Shown in pieces: positions 22,889-33,603 of a stretch of DNA of 64,000 nt (the stretch's first letter is position 1; each line of letters begins with the position of its first letter). The position numbers and the translations under genes are program-made. The notes beneath the pieces are model-generated. The model was not told the DNA's origin. It did not search any database and saw only the letters and a program-made list of their open reading frames with translations. The stretch is from Closterium sp. NIES-65. Taxonomy: Eukaryota > Streptophyta > Zygnematophyceae > Desmidiales > Closteriaceae. The stretch is taken from NCBI GenBank assembly GCA_948144175.1, contig CANXME010002644.1, positions 1,806,001 to 1,870,000 on the forward strand, read 5' to 3'.

Positions 22889-23806
22889 GGAAGCATGGTG
22901 GCGTATGCGACAAATGAGGGCATATGATATAACCAGTAGGATTGGCGAGTACAGCGTCCAATGTACCTGCTATTTGACAATGAGTGAGTCTAGCGTGAGA
23001 AAAAAGTCGGGCGAAAGCTGGCCACTCCCTCTTTGCCCTGACAGGCGTGCATTGGCCACAGAAGCTACTGATTGCGCACTGACGTGGGTACACCTCATAG
23101 GCTACCACGGTTGTGCACTCTTTAAACCACATGTTTGTGTTTTGAAAGCTAATCTGTTAGTGACATATCCGTACCCCGTACAGTACATGCCCGGGTCAGT
23201 TAGTGTTCCGAGATAGTGTGCGCATGAATGCGTACGTCCGTACATTGTTACACTGCATGGTATAGTTATACTGTTTATGAACTATCTCGCCGCATCGCCC
23301 TGAACATCAATATACATCATATAATTTGGATGCTGCACTGGTCGTCGATTCGTTCAGTGTTCGACAATAAATCAATGGTTTAACTGAAACGAAGCCGAAA
23401 TATACCCATCCGCGTCAAGGTGGGAGGCCGAAATGTTACGTCGATGTTAATCGCATTTGGTTTTGTTCATAACGGGACATTAGTCGTCCCGATAATGGGT
23501 GCACAATTGACTTTATAAAGGTTTCGACTAGTATCGCCGGTGCATGCTGACGAGGGTACAGTAATCTCGACTCACATGCACTGTCACAAGTGTCAAATAG
23601 GGCTGGAAACCGCTGCCAATCACGAAGCGCCATGGTGGTATCCACTTTCTTCAATCTCATCGGTCCCTGAGTCTCCGTCGTCCGAGCAAATCATATGTTT
23701 ATCCCCGAAGATGCGTGGTGGAGTGTATAAACGCAACAATCGCACTACAAGCCCGACAGTTTAGTTCTTGCAACGCTAGGGTTTCGGCGTTCCTCATGAA
23801 CTCGCC
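22889..23806. promoter_or_regulatory. Divergent intergenic region between the leftward and rightward transposon genes
   Basis: This 918-bp stretch separates genes 1-4 from genes 5-6 and should contain promoters for both directions. A TATA-like TATAAAC lies at about 23726, some 80 bp before the rightward start codon. For the leftward gene 4, TATATCATA occurs about 50 bp upstream. No reading frame of interest is seen. Confidence 0.5.
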
Positions 23807-26274
23807 ATGGTTCCGCGAACCAAAGCCCAGGCCTCTAAACGAGGCCTCCATAGTCCACAAGCCATGACATCGCGTAGGCCACCGGCAGGGGCGCGGCGGG
23901 AGAACACCACGATCCCAGAATCGATGAGCAAAAAGCGGCTGCGTTCGCGTGAACTCCAGCAGGGGGATACGAATACCGAGGCCGCAGTGGCCGCGTCGGT
24001 TTCGGCTTGGGGCTCGCGGCTGCCATGCGTCAAAGATGAGCCCGCGCCGAATGACGCGCTGACTGCTCTACTGAACGCACCATCTTCAACGACCTTTAAG
24101 ACGGTGTCGCTGTATAACCACATGGGTGTGGGCTGTCAAGTGACTGCGCATGACGCATTGACGCTCGCCGACAAGGAATATCTGGGGGACGCGGTCGTCG
24201 ATTTTCATAACATGTACGTTTTTTGGATGGCGATACTTCTGTAGGTTGCTGTGTCGCCACTAAGGGTATGCCGACTTTAACGTATAAAAATTTATCGTGC
24301 GTTATCCATTCGCACCCGTGCAGCCTCCTGAACATCAGGTACCCAAGGTGTCCGAACGGGAAATCATGGGTGGTCTTTGACAGCAAGGCGTATGCGTATG
24401 CCAAGCTTCACAAAAAGCCGATTGGGAGGTGCACGGGCCCGTCTGTGTTCGAGTACGATTACATCGCGGTCCCGGTATATGCCGGGTAAGTACGTCTTTT
24501 GCAAGCCGCTGTTTTAAGCTCGTCTGTCGCCCCAACCTAACAAAGGCACCTCAAATGTGCAGGAAACACTACTCTTTGATGGTGGTAACCAACCCGAGCG
24601 GGATTGTTAGCCAGACGGCCGCACCTGTGGAGTTAATTCTGTTCGACAGTGACGGCCTCCACGCCAAGACTACTGATGCCTTTGACGGGACTAAAGCGTG
24701 AGACTCGCTATATATCACCGTGCAACCCCCTTTCAGCGGTGACGTCGTCCGACCTCATCTGACCTGTTGGCTATATCGTCGTGCAGGTTATTGCACCTCA
24801 TGTGCAAACGCGATCATCCGGAGGTGGACCAGGAGGCGTCTAGGCAAGCGCTCATCAAGGCAGAAACGATTATCATGGAGGTGAGATGCTGCAAAGACAT
24901 TAGGGCTCCTCTATCCCACTTGCTTTCTAATACGGGAGCGCGTTCTGATGAACGGAAACATGGTGTCTCGATGGTGCGCAGGGTCACCAGATCCCGAAAC
25001 AACCAAACAGCTGGGACTGCGGAGTGTACATTTGCCAGTATCTCGAAGCACTGGTGACATCTGGGTTCATAACCGTGCGAGAGTACATATCTTTCAAGGG
25101 GGTGAGCGCGGAGAGGTACCGCCACAAGATGCGTGGGGATCTTTGTTCACATGCCGAGGGAACGCTGATTCCCGAGCTGCAGCGCCAGGGTCTCCGCATA
25201 CCTCTGCAGCCTGTTCCCGTTATCGACGACAATGGATACATCTGCGTCGACCCTCCCGTGGACATCCGAAGAGAGCTGCTAGTCCACAAGGAGAAGTTCG
25301 CTGTGATTGAGCACGACATACAAGTTCTGACGGCCAAGATCGAGTATCTGGCCATCCGCAAAGGCGTGACGTCGGACGAGCTGGACGCAGGGGCGCGCCA
25401 ACACCTTGGTGCCGTGGTCGACACGCTGGTAGAGTCGGCGACTCCACGCAAGCACGCTAAAGCAGACCCTACCGCGGACAGCAGTGGCCCAATGGAAGTC
25501 GCGCAGACTCCACAGAAGCGTGCACTGGCGGCAGTCCCATCAATCTCTCCCTGTCATGCACCTCACACACCTGCCGTGAAAGATAGCCAAGTTACTGCCG
25601 GAGACGCGACACCTGCTGTGGTCAGGCAACAACAGCGCGACCAGCTTGCAGTGGCTTTGCGCAGTCGCGCTAAGACTCCCATGCCCGCAGCTCCAGGTAA
25701 CCCCGGGCGGGTCGCAAGCAGCGGCCGGGTGGGAGTTATGTGGAACGCAGAGAAGCAGAGGTACTACGTCCGGATCATATCTGCTCGCCGTCAGCAGGTT
25801 CGTCTGGGGTCGTACGAGGACAAGGACGAGGCGTCATACGCGTATGCTGCGGGAGCCGTTGTACTTCGCCCGAACTCACGCATCAGCTGCACGGTTGAGC
25901 TGTCCGACTGTGACAGGCAGGCTTTAGCCGGTTGCACAGAGGAGATCCTAAGGCTACTCGTGAAGTACAGGCGCTGGAACAGATGGAGGGAGTGGCGGAC
26001 AGCAATGGCTGGCCTGGACGACGCGCGGGCGGTCGAGACCCGTTCGCGGCGAAAGGGCAGAGCGTCCCGGGCCAGTAGTGACGTTGAGGAGGTGCAGGCG
26101 ATCACGCCGACGACACAGGACCAGCCTATGGCTGAAGAGCCAGAGGACGGAACAGAGTGTTACACGGATGACGACGAGTCCGTGGACGATGATGCTGAGT
26201 ATGAACCGGGATCCGATACTTTCGGCGAAGATGATGGATGGGAGGATGTGAACTGTGCAGATGGTGTTGCATGA
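23807..26274 (+). CDS. Transposon gene 5: Ulp1/C48 peptidase fused to an AP2-like domain, 696 aa
   Basis: Exons 23807-24213, 24324-24485, 24563-24697, 24787-24880 and 24982-26274 use GT-AG sites and total 697 codons in frame. After a basic N-terminus with KKRLRSREL comes a Ulp1-like cysteine-peptidase domain (about 115-310): YLGDAVVDFHN, then His192 in GKHYSLMVV, Asp218 in LILFDSD, Gln273 in IPKQPNSW and Cys279 in DCGVYICQYL. The catalytic set is complete, so removal of SUMO or a similar modifier is plausible. Residues about 512-565 (GVMWNAEKQRYYVRI, VRLGSYEDKDEASYAYAAGA) match an AP2/ERF-like DNA-binding domain. The tail is strongly acidic. The start has a perfect Kozak-like GCCATGG. Ulp1 genes have been captured by other plant transposons such as Kaonashi MULEs; I know of no Ulp1-AP2 fusion. 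Confidence 0.85.
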
Positions 26275-26770
26275 AGCACTAAACAGGGTGGGCATTGGAC
26301 CCGGGGTTGTACTAGTTGTTTGCTCAAACTGATAGGACTTAGACCTTGTGGCGGGTAGCCGAATCTGGAAATGTAAGCATCGCAGCGACCACGTTTTTGA
26401 AGTGTCTATATCCAGGAGATGTAAATATATGACAAAGAACGCTTAACCCATGCTCATCTTGAAACTGTAACAACGGTTGGGGGTAGTAGCAAATGCGGGT
26501 GTATAATTGGAGTATCGCATCTGACATAAACGTGGACGAGCATCGACGATGTGACAAACCTGGCACGGCGACATGTGACATGTGGAAAGTGTGGCTGACA
26601 ATTGTCTGTAATCAAACTGGCCACTCTAACCGTGACATGTGTAGAATTGTGCGCGTGGCAAACTCCGTTATCGAGCATTGCGATGTACAAGAGAGTGGTA
26701 AGGGGACTGTTGCGAGCGAGGGTAGAACCCCGGGGTGGTTTAGAGCTACGTCATTTCCAACCCGCTGTGT

Positions 26771-28851
26771 ATGCGGTCTGAGATGCTGTCTCCGCTAGAG
26801 GTCGATATGACTCCCACCGACGGCGGTCGTTCCAAGCGGCCGAAGACTGCGCCGTCATGGTTAGCTGATTCATATGAATACGGGGAGCGGAAGAAGAAAG
26901 GACGACCCCTAGCGGAAACCAAGAGGCGTAAAACAAGCACAGGAAAATGTGGCGCGGCGGATAAGAACGCGGGGCATGACGAAGGTAACATTTGTGACGT
27001 GACAAGTGCGTTGCATTTCATGTATCAGTGCTAATGCTTGTCTGTGGTGATATATGCCGTATGCACACGCAATCTACACACCCTTCTACCTACCACGCAA
27101 CTGGTCACAGAGACTCGAGAAGTGCCGCTGCAGATAGGCAGCGCCAACGCTGTCGGGGTCGTCGACGCGGAGGCAGCATGCACGCCCATTGTCGCCAACG
27201 CACCGCAAGGGGAGGAGGACACGGAGGCCGTGAAGGAACGCCTGATAGACGAGTTAATGGAAGGCGAAGATGAGGACGACGAGGATGGAAACGCTGGTGG
27301 TCAATCGTCAAGCAACGATCCGTGTGGCGAGAACGGATCAGAGGAGGAGCAGGCCACAAAAGCGCCACAATCGAGGAAGCGGATAGATGCAGCCGATGGC
27401 CAAGTCACACGCGTGGAATTTGATGCGTTGCGCGATTCCCAGAATGATACCGCGAAGACACTGGCTCGTCTTGAGTCACACGTACTGACCATCATCCGCC
27501 TTGGCGAACAGCGTAAGCGCAAGCGGGCGTCCACAACTGCCGCAGCGTCGCTTGGCCGAGAAGCTTTGAAGCGGAAACGCCAGTCAGATGATGACGAAGA
27601 ATCAACGTGCGATGAGGACGAATTGGCGGCGAAGGTGGCACGGCACGCGCGTCACGACAAGTCGCCAGTGCTCCAAACCGCCCTTGACATCCTTCCAGCG
27701 GAGAAGGCTTGGAAGGTGAGGCCTCGCATAGAGTGTTCTGCTCACGTCGAGGCACAGTTGTTGGATACACTACATATCTCGTCACCGTTTCCCCCCCCCC
27801 CGTACAACTACTTTCAATGTCGCAGGGTGTTTGCGACATGGTTAAGGATTATCTGTTTGTAGAAGCCCCGAACGAGAAGATGGATTTCTACCCGAGTCGC
27901 AACGCCAAAAACGCGGGCCTATGCCATGTCGTGTCCACCATTTCTCCCAAAACTGCGACTCTGGCGTTAGACGCTGATAAGGCTCGACGGCAGGATCTGA
28001 ACAAGACCTTGTCCGAGTACAAAACAGGGTTGGCTGGACGCGCTCGCGGAGTTTTTCTTCCACGGATTGGTCTTTTCCGTGACGACGAGGACAGGGCCAG
28101 TCCTTGGGCACGTAAGACAGAGCGCACTGGGGAGCGTGCCCGAAAGAGATATTGCGTCCCCGTCCCAGACGATGGTGCGTGTTCGCTTGTCATATGGCCG
28201 CAGCGATTATGGCCGCAACTCCTGTTTCGTGCCATAGTGGACCAGACATGTCTTTGAACCCTCCCCTTTTCCTGTACGCGGTATCGTTGTACCCCTTTTG
28301 CATTCCATGTGCGCAGGGGACCCGACCTTGTGCAAGTGGCACATCAGCAAGGATGGACTGCCATTTGCATCCGGAGCGTTCGCGGCATGTGCCATCGCGG
28401 CTTTCGGAGGGAAGCGGAAGGACAAAGAAACAACTATAAAGCTGTACCACCTGTCGTGGCTCGAGCACATTGTACGTATACACCGATGTGAACATATGGT
28501 GTAGCCATTTTTTTTCAACTCGCCGTTGTAAATGGGCTTCTCCTGCGGTCGCAGATCACGGACGCCATTGTCAACTGGGAGAAGCGCAAGGGGAAACTGC
28601 ACAACTCTCCGTGCGAGAATGGCGCTTCTGTGCGGAGGATTCAGAAGCTGGCATTCGATGCCATTGCGGATGCAGTATGCCGAAATGAAGTGCCCTACGA
28701 CGAGGAGAAGAAGTCGTGGAAGTGGGGCAGGCATGGGCTCCGCCTTTCATCTTGCGGCCTGGAATGCCTCCTGGAAGATGAAGCAGCCTACGAAGACGAA
28801 AATCATGATTCCTCCGCGTCGGAGGCATCGGATAGTGAAACAGATGGTTGA
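26771..28851 (+). CDS. Transposon gene 6: unknown nuclear-type protein, 539 aa, five exons
   Basis: Exons 26771-26984, 27111-27715, 27826-28174, 28317-28471 and 28555-28851 have GT-AG borders and give 540 codons with no phase error. The N-terminus has basic clusters (SKRPKT, ERKKKGRP, KRRKTS) fit for nuclear import. A Glu/Asp-rich stretch follows, then a probable coiled coil (FDALRDSQNDTAKTLARLES) ending in RKRKR, and a second acidic run. Residues about 275-510 look folded (MVKDYLFVEAP, WHISKDGLPFASGAFAACA, LSWLEHI, WEKRKGKLHNSPC). The extreme C-terminus is acidic and Ser-rich. Met5 and Met13 are alternative starts. I do not recognise a family. It follows gene 5 by about 0.5 kb on the same strand. 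Confidence 0.65.
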
Positions 28852-29983
28852 CATCCTGATTGTGTGTTTATTCCAATTGTGTGTCGTAGACTAGTGTAGT
28901 GGTTTAGTGGGAGAGGTTGTGGTTGTTGTTGGTTCTATGCATTTGTGCAGTAAATCGGTCACACATACGTTCGATATTGCACACCTAGCGGAGACCTTGC
29001 GCATGTTGGACACGAGGACGGTTGAAACGAAACTCGCAGCATTCCGCGCAGTACGGCGACAAATGCGCCGCAAATCGCGGCGACAAATGCGGCGCTAATC
29101 GCGGCGACAAATGCGGCGCTAATCGCGGCGACAAATGCGGCGGGGTAAAATGGAGCCGTTAGATGTGAAGCTATTCTAGAGACGTGGATATAGGGCAACC
29201 GTACAATCTGCCGAACCGCTCATCAAAGAACCGCGGCTTCTTTGTTTGCCCGACGACTGTGTGTAATGGCTATTTGCCACGTGTGTGATGGATATGGTCA
29301 CACGTGTGTTATCGTGGGATCTGCGACAATTGCGTGTCAGCGTGCGATTGGTATCAGTAGTCCTAGTTGGAAGACCCTATCACCGATCGTACGGCGTGTG
29401 ATGGTACAAGTGGATTCCTCTACAAATCGTGGGATGACATTTGTATCGGACGGACGGTAGATATGAGGCGTATGGGCGTGAGATCTGGAGGTTGACGGCG
29501 TATCCGGTGCGGCCATGTGCCGTGCTGCGGTTGGCATGGCGGAGTTGGCAAGCGACAATCGCGTGCGTACAACTGTGGCCATCTCGACCGTACATGCGGC
29601 ACGATACAATTCGTTATGGTTTGGCATCCACCTGTCATAAAGCGTGAGTACACGTGCAAATATTATGCTGACGTGGAATAGTGACTTCATGTATGCTAAT
29701 CGGCAGCTATGTGGCAACACACAGGTGTAACCGTAGAGTGTCCGCATGGTGACGCAAATGTCACTGGCAGCTACATGACGTAGTAGCGACCCATATGACG
29801 CCGTGCGGGTAGCGGCCATGTTGCCGGAAACGTTGCCTAAAAGCTGCGGGAAAGTTGCGGGGAAACCACTTTCCCTGTAACCCTGACCCAGAAGCCTTTG
29901 ACCTAGACTTTTTTTTTGCGAAACAAGAGTTGCGAAAAAGCAACTTTGAAGCTGCGGAGAAGCAACTTTGTGTGCTTGGTTTT
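28852..29983. other. Right subterminal region of the transposon
   Basis: There is no gene. It holds the 24-bp tandem repeat at 29054-29149, sequence rich in VNTR-like CGTGTG and GTTGC motifs, a poly-T run at 29910, and repeated GCAACTTTG near the end. The left end (14434-14707) is much shorter and has the repeated CTTCGGAAAA motif at 14474-14508. Confidence 0.6.
29054..29149. repeat. 24-bp tandem repeat, four copies
   Basis: The unit CGGCGACAAATGCGGCGCTA plus ATCG occurs at 29054, 29078, 29102 and 29126; the first and last copies are slightly changed. It lies about 0.85 kb inside the right end of the transposon. Such subterminal repeats often bind transposase, but this is unproven here. Confidence 0.85.
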
Positions 29984-29992
29984 TTCGCGATG
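29984..29992 (-). repeat. Right terminal inverted repeat
   Basis: TTCGCGATG, followed by TG at 29993-29994. Just inside are repeated GCAACTTTG and GTTGC motifs (29828-29972), possible subterminal transposase sites, including the short hairpin AGTTGCGAAAAAGCAACT. Confidence 0.8.
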
Positions 29993-30116
29993 TGGCGGTG
30001 AATGATTGCCCGTCGAAGCCGCACCCGCAAGGCCAGAGCTGCGTGCTGCCTTGGTTGGGTCGATTCTCCTTCGAGCCGCTCAATATCAACCCTCTCTTCG
30101 GACCAACCGCCTTAAC

Positions 30117-30335
30117 GTAAGCGACCTGTGACTTACCACCCTACCCTTCCTCCTCCCTCCCTTCCACTCTCCTCCCTCAAACCCCCCCCGCCCCCCCCCC
30201 TCTCCCCCTCTCCTCCTCCCCCGCCAAGTATTTCACTCAACGTCTATTCGGTGTTTCGAAGCTGACAATTTCGCCTATCTTATCATCCATATTCGTGCGT
30301 ATGTACGAACCCCCCCATTCTTCGCAACCTTCCAG
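30117..30335. other. Rhomboid intron after the split exon
   Basis: A GT-AG intron (GTAAGC...TTCCAG) with long C/T runs, phase 2, matching exons on both sides. Confidence 0.7.
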
Positions 30336-31565
30336 GCTTCAGGAGATGGGCGCGCTGAACAGTAATCTGGTTACCAACTACCACCAGGGCTGGCGGCTGG
30401 TAACGGCGATGTGGTTACACGGCGGCGTGGTGCATCTCGTGTGTAACCTCCTCGGCATCGCCTTCCTTCTCAACCGCCTCGAGAAGGAGTTCGGCCTGTG
30501 TACGTGCGTGGCGCGGTGCAATGACGCTGTGTGGTGTGGTGTGGTGTGCGGCGGGATCGGTGGGGCCCGAGGGAATGTGGGAAAAGCGGATGGAATGATG
30601 ATGTGTGGTTTAGGAAGGGGGGAGGGGGGAGGTGGGATCAACGGGTGAGGAGGGAAATGAAGAGAAAATGTTTCTGAAGAATCTGTTGTGGACGTAGGCG
30701 TGTGGTCGGGAGGAGGGATAGACTCAGGCCACCGCCACCACCACCACCACCACCACATGTGATTCTTAATTCAGCATGCTGCCCCCTCTGTGCCCCTTTG
30801 CATGTGCGCCGCGCTCCCTCTGCTAGTCCCTCCGTGCTCTGCTCTCTCCTGTGCTTTTCCCCTGGCAGGGCGTCCCACGGCCATCTACCTTCTCAGTGGC
30901 GTCTTTGCTGCCGTCTTCTCCTGCCTCTTCCTCAACACACAGGTACGCCCTCGCCCAGCCGCCAGTGAAAAAAAGATTTTGCAGCATGAAAGATTCACCA
31001 AAAGTCTGAAGTGCTATATGCCCCTCTCTTCCCTGCGTCACTATTCATTTGGCTACTGCGAGTGACGCTTCCAAGAATGTTTCATGTTTCATTCAGCGAA
31101 TGTGCTTGTGGATTGTTCACCCTTGTAACGTTTCCCTCGTCCTTCCCTCCTTCCCCTCCCTCTCCCCACCTCCTACTCCTCTCCCTACTGCTTCCCACCC
31201 ACCCAACCTCATCCCCTTCTCAAACCACCCCCCCTCCCCCCCCCCCCCCCCGATTTCACCTGGGATTGCTGTTGATTCCCCGCCGTCAGATCAGCGTGGG
31301 TGCATCTGGAGCGTTGTTTGGGCTGGTAGGTGCGTGCCTATCAGAACTCCTGATGAACTGGAAGCTCTACGACAACAGGGTACGTGGGTGCTTGCTTGAG
31401 TTGATGAGGGTGTCTTTTCATTCTCTTTCCAGCTCCTTTTCTCCAGTCCATCTTTCCCAAACCCCTTTCCACCTCATTTCCACTCCTCGTTTCAACCCCT
31501 GTGTCTCTGCGCAATCCAACCCTCTCCTCCCCCCCAGGGTCCCTCCTCCTTGGCCTCCCGTGCAG

Positions 31566-32147
31566 TTTTCAGCCCTGATGACTCTTCTCATCCTCATAGC
31601 CATCAATCTCACCATCGGCCTCATGCCCTACATTGACAACTCCTGCTTCTCCTCCCTCCCCACTTTCCCCCGCCCCCCCGGCCATCCCTCCCCACTTGGG
31701 CTCCCTACCAGTTCTCAGCCCTCATGACGCTCATCATCCTCCTCATAGCAATCAACCTTGCCATCAACCTTACATCGATAACTCCTGGTTCTCCCTCTGC
31801 CCCCCTTCTCTCCTCCCTCTGCCCCCCTTCTCTCCTCCCTCTGCCCCCCTTCTCTCCTCCCTCTGCCCCCCTTCTCTCCTCCCTCTGCCCCCCTTCTCTC
31901 CTCCCTCTGCCCCCCTTCTCTCCTCCCTCTGCCCCCCTTCTCTCCTCCCTCTGTCCCCATACCCTCCCATGCAGTTCTCAGTCCTGATGACGCTAATCAT
32001 CCTCATAGCCATCAATCTCGCCATCGGCCTCATGCCTTACATCGGCATCTTCGCCCACATAGGCGGCTGCATCGCCGGCTCCTTCCTCGGATTCGCTCTG
32101 CTGCTCAAACCCCAACGGATTTTCTCCGGGATACTCTTTATGGCTCT
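31566..32147 (+). repeat. Three tandem copies of the rhomboid helix exon
   Basis: After a splice-like AG, sequence beginning TTCTCAG (or TTTTCAG) and encoding SALMTLLILIAINL-type helix occurs at 31566, 31712 and 31975. Only the third continues into the AHIGG motif with the catalytic His and ends in a GTAAGT donor. The first two break off into C/T-rich sequence, so they look like decayed duplicated exons. Confidence 0.75.
31788..31955. repeat. 21-bp C/T-rich minisatellite
   Basis: The unit CCTCTGCCCCCCTTCTCTCC plus T repeats about eight times inside the rhomboid intron, right before the functional helix exon. It gives long spurious frames on both strands. Confidence 0.85.
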
Positions 32148-32287
32148 GTAAGTAGTGCATTTCCAGGCTCACCACTCCACCTGCCAGGTTTACACTCGGG
32201 TTTGCTCTGCTGCTCAAGCCACAGCTGGGCTTCATTGACCTCCGAGATAGCTCTGGCGTGGCGACGGCAACAGCGATCAAGGTGTCT

Positions 32288-32500
32288 CTCGGGGATAATC
32301 TTCATGGCTAAGAGGCTCTCCACCTGCCAGATCTACACGCGGGTTCTCTCTCGCATAATCTTCATGGCTAAGAAGCACTCCACCTGCCAGGTCTACACGC
32401 GGGTTCTCTCTGGGATAATCTTCATGGCTAAGAAGCACTCCACCTGCCAGATCTACACGCGGGTTCTCTCTCGCATAATCTTTCATGGCTCTGTAAGTGC
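32288..32500. repeat. 60-bp tandem repeat in a rhomboid intron
   Basis: A 60-bp unit containing ATAATCTTCATGGCTAAGAA and TCTACACGCGGGTTCTCTCT occurs three times, plus a partial copy, at an exact 60-bp period. It appears derived from the end of the preceding exon (GGGATACTCTTTATGGCT). Confidence 0.85.
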
Positions 32501-32519
32501 ACTGCGCTGCACCACTGCC

Positions 32520-33244
32520 CTTCCTGCATGGCGGTTCTTTTCCACTAAGGGAAGCATGACTTCTGGCACTCATTCCCCCTTCTTGCTGCATCCTCTCCTT
32601 CTCACCCCTCATCAGCACAGGCAGCAAGGTAGTGCTCGCCACCATGGGCAATATGGCTCTTGATGCACGGCACATTCCGCTTTCCCACTACTGCCTCCTC
32701 TCCCTCTCCCTCCCCCATCAGCTGCTGACTCACCCATGTCTGCTGCCTCCTCTCCTTCCCAACCCCAACCAGCTTCTCGCTCTGCATGGCGGTGCTATTC
32801 ACCAAGGGCAACGTGCCTGCTGACCCTCCCATGCCAGCTGCTTCTCCTCCTGCTCCCCTGCTCTTCTTTTCCTTCCCACTCCCCCAACCAGCTTCTCACT
32901 CCGCATGGCAGTGCTCTTCACCAAGGGCAACGTGGCACTCAGCACTCATTTCCTCTTTTGCTTCTGCCTCTCCTTCCCACTCCCTCCACCAGCTTCTCGC
33001 TCTGCATGGCGGTGCTATTCACCAAGGGCAACGTGGCACTCAGCACTCATTTCCTCTTTCGCTGCTTCCTCTCCTTCCCACTCCCTCCACCAGCTTCTCG
33101 CTCTGCATGGCGGTGCTATTGACCAAGGGCAACGTGGCATCAGACTGCACGTGGTGTCGCTACTTGTCGTGTGTGCCCACGCCCTGGTGGACCTGCGACC
33201 CCAATGCCCCAGGCACACAGGGCCGAGGGGGGCCTGTTTGCCGG
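32520..33244 (+). repeat. Five copies of the rhomboid C-terminal exon start
   Basis: Sequence encoding CMAVLFTKGN occurs near 32527 and, with AG-CTTCTCGCTCTGC in front, at 32773, 32892, 32993 and 33094. Only the copy at 33094 continues into the Cys-rich tail (DCTWCRYLSCVP) and a phase-matched donor at 33244. The others end after about 45-60 bp. Confidence 0.75.
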
Positions 33245-33603
33245 GTCAGCTTCCAGTTTTATCCTTGCCTCGCATTGCTCCCATTGCATTCCTCTTACTG
33301 CTTGCAAGTTTGTGTTTTGATTTTACTGGCGTGCCCCGAATTATTTTCGCTAATGGTGTTTTTCCGCTTGTGCAGGTCCGGTCATATCAAAATGGCACTG
33401 GTGTGCTGGTGTGTACTAATCAGACAATGCTTGCCGTACCAAATATCACATCAATGGCAAATTATGACCTTCGGGTGCTCTGCACACAAGCGTGTAGCGG
33501 CTGAGGCCCTGGTAAAAGGCCGCCCTTCTGGAGTGTTCTCCGATTTAATTATGTTAATATTATGCTTATTGGTTTTGTTGAGCATTTGTAATTTTTGTCT
33601 CTT

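Larger units (their letters stand above)
14425..29992. mobile_element. 15,568-bp six-gene DNA transposon (Plavaka/KDZ-like)
   Basis: The ends are CATCGCGAA (14425-14433) and TTCGCGATG (29984-29992), a perfect 9-bp inverted match followed by looser similarity. Both flanks carry TG (14423-14424 and 29993-29994). Deleting the element and one TG joins ATG to GCG GTG AAT GAT TGC and restores the rhomboid frame as VTMAVNDCP, which independently confirms the borders. Inside are four leftward genes (14708-22888) and two rightward genes (23807-28851), including a transposase with its DDE residues, a Ulp1-AP2 fusion and a catalytically dead DDE_1 protein. All six have intact spliced frames. It looks autonomous and recently inserted. 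Confidence 0.9.
13978..33504 (+). pseudogene. Plant-type rhomboid serine protease gene, interrupted in exon 1 by a 15.6-kb transposon
   Basis: Rhomboids are intramembrane serine proteases of the secretory pathway or organelles. My exon model is 13978-14424 joined to 29995-30116 (one exon split by the transposon), 30336-30499, 30869-30942, 31290-31379, 31975-32147, 33094-33244 and 33376-33504. All phases agree, giving 449 codons without the insert. The N-terminus is Ser/Pro/Tyr-rich and cytosolic, then TM1 (WLALTVLIACIVVFIVTM). The loop has LGRFSFEPLNINPLFGP, diagnostic of plant RBL proteins, then MGALNSN, HQGWRLVTAMWLHGGVVH, catalytic Ser275 in GASGALFG and His327 in AHIGG. A Cys-rich tail (CTWCRYLSCVP) follows. 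An exon for the last helix may be missing between 32147 and 33094. With the insert, translation leaves frame just after TM1, so this allele is probably null. Confidence 0.85.

Noticed and set aside
14425..29992. Integrated giant virus, Maverick/polinton or Starship-like element
   Set aside because: No polymerase B, capsid, packaging ATPase or tyrosine recombinase is seen; the genes have spliceosomal introns and a DDE transposase fits the inverted ends.
31715..32033. Gly/Arg/Glu-rich reverse frames
   Set aside because: They are the opposite strand of the 21-bp C/T-rich minisatellite in the rhomboid intron.
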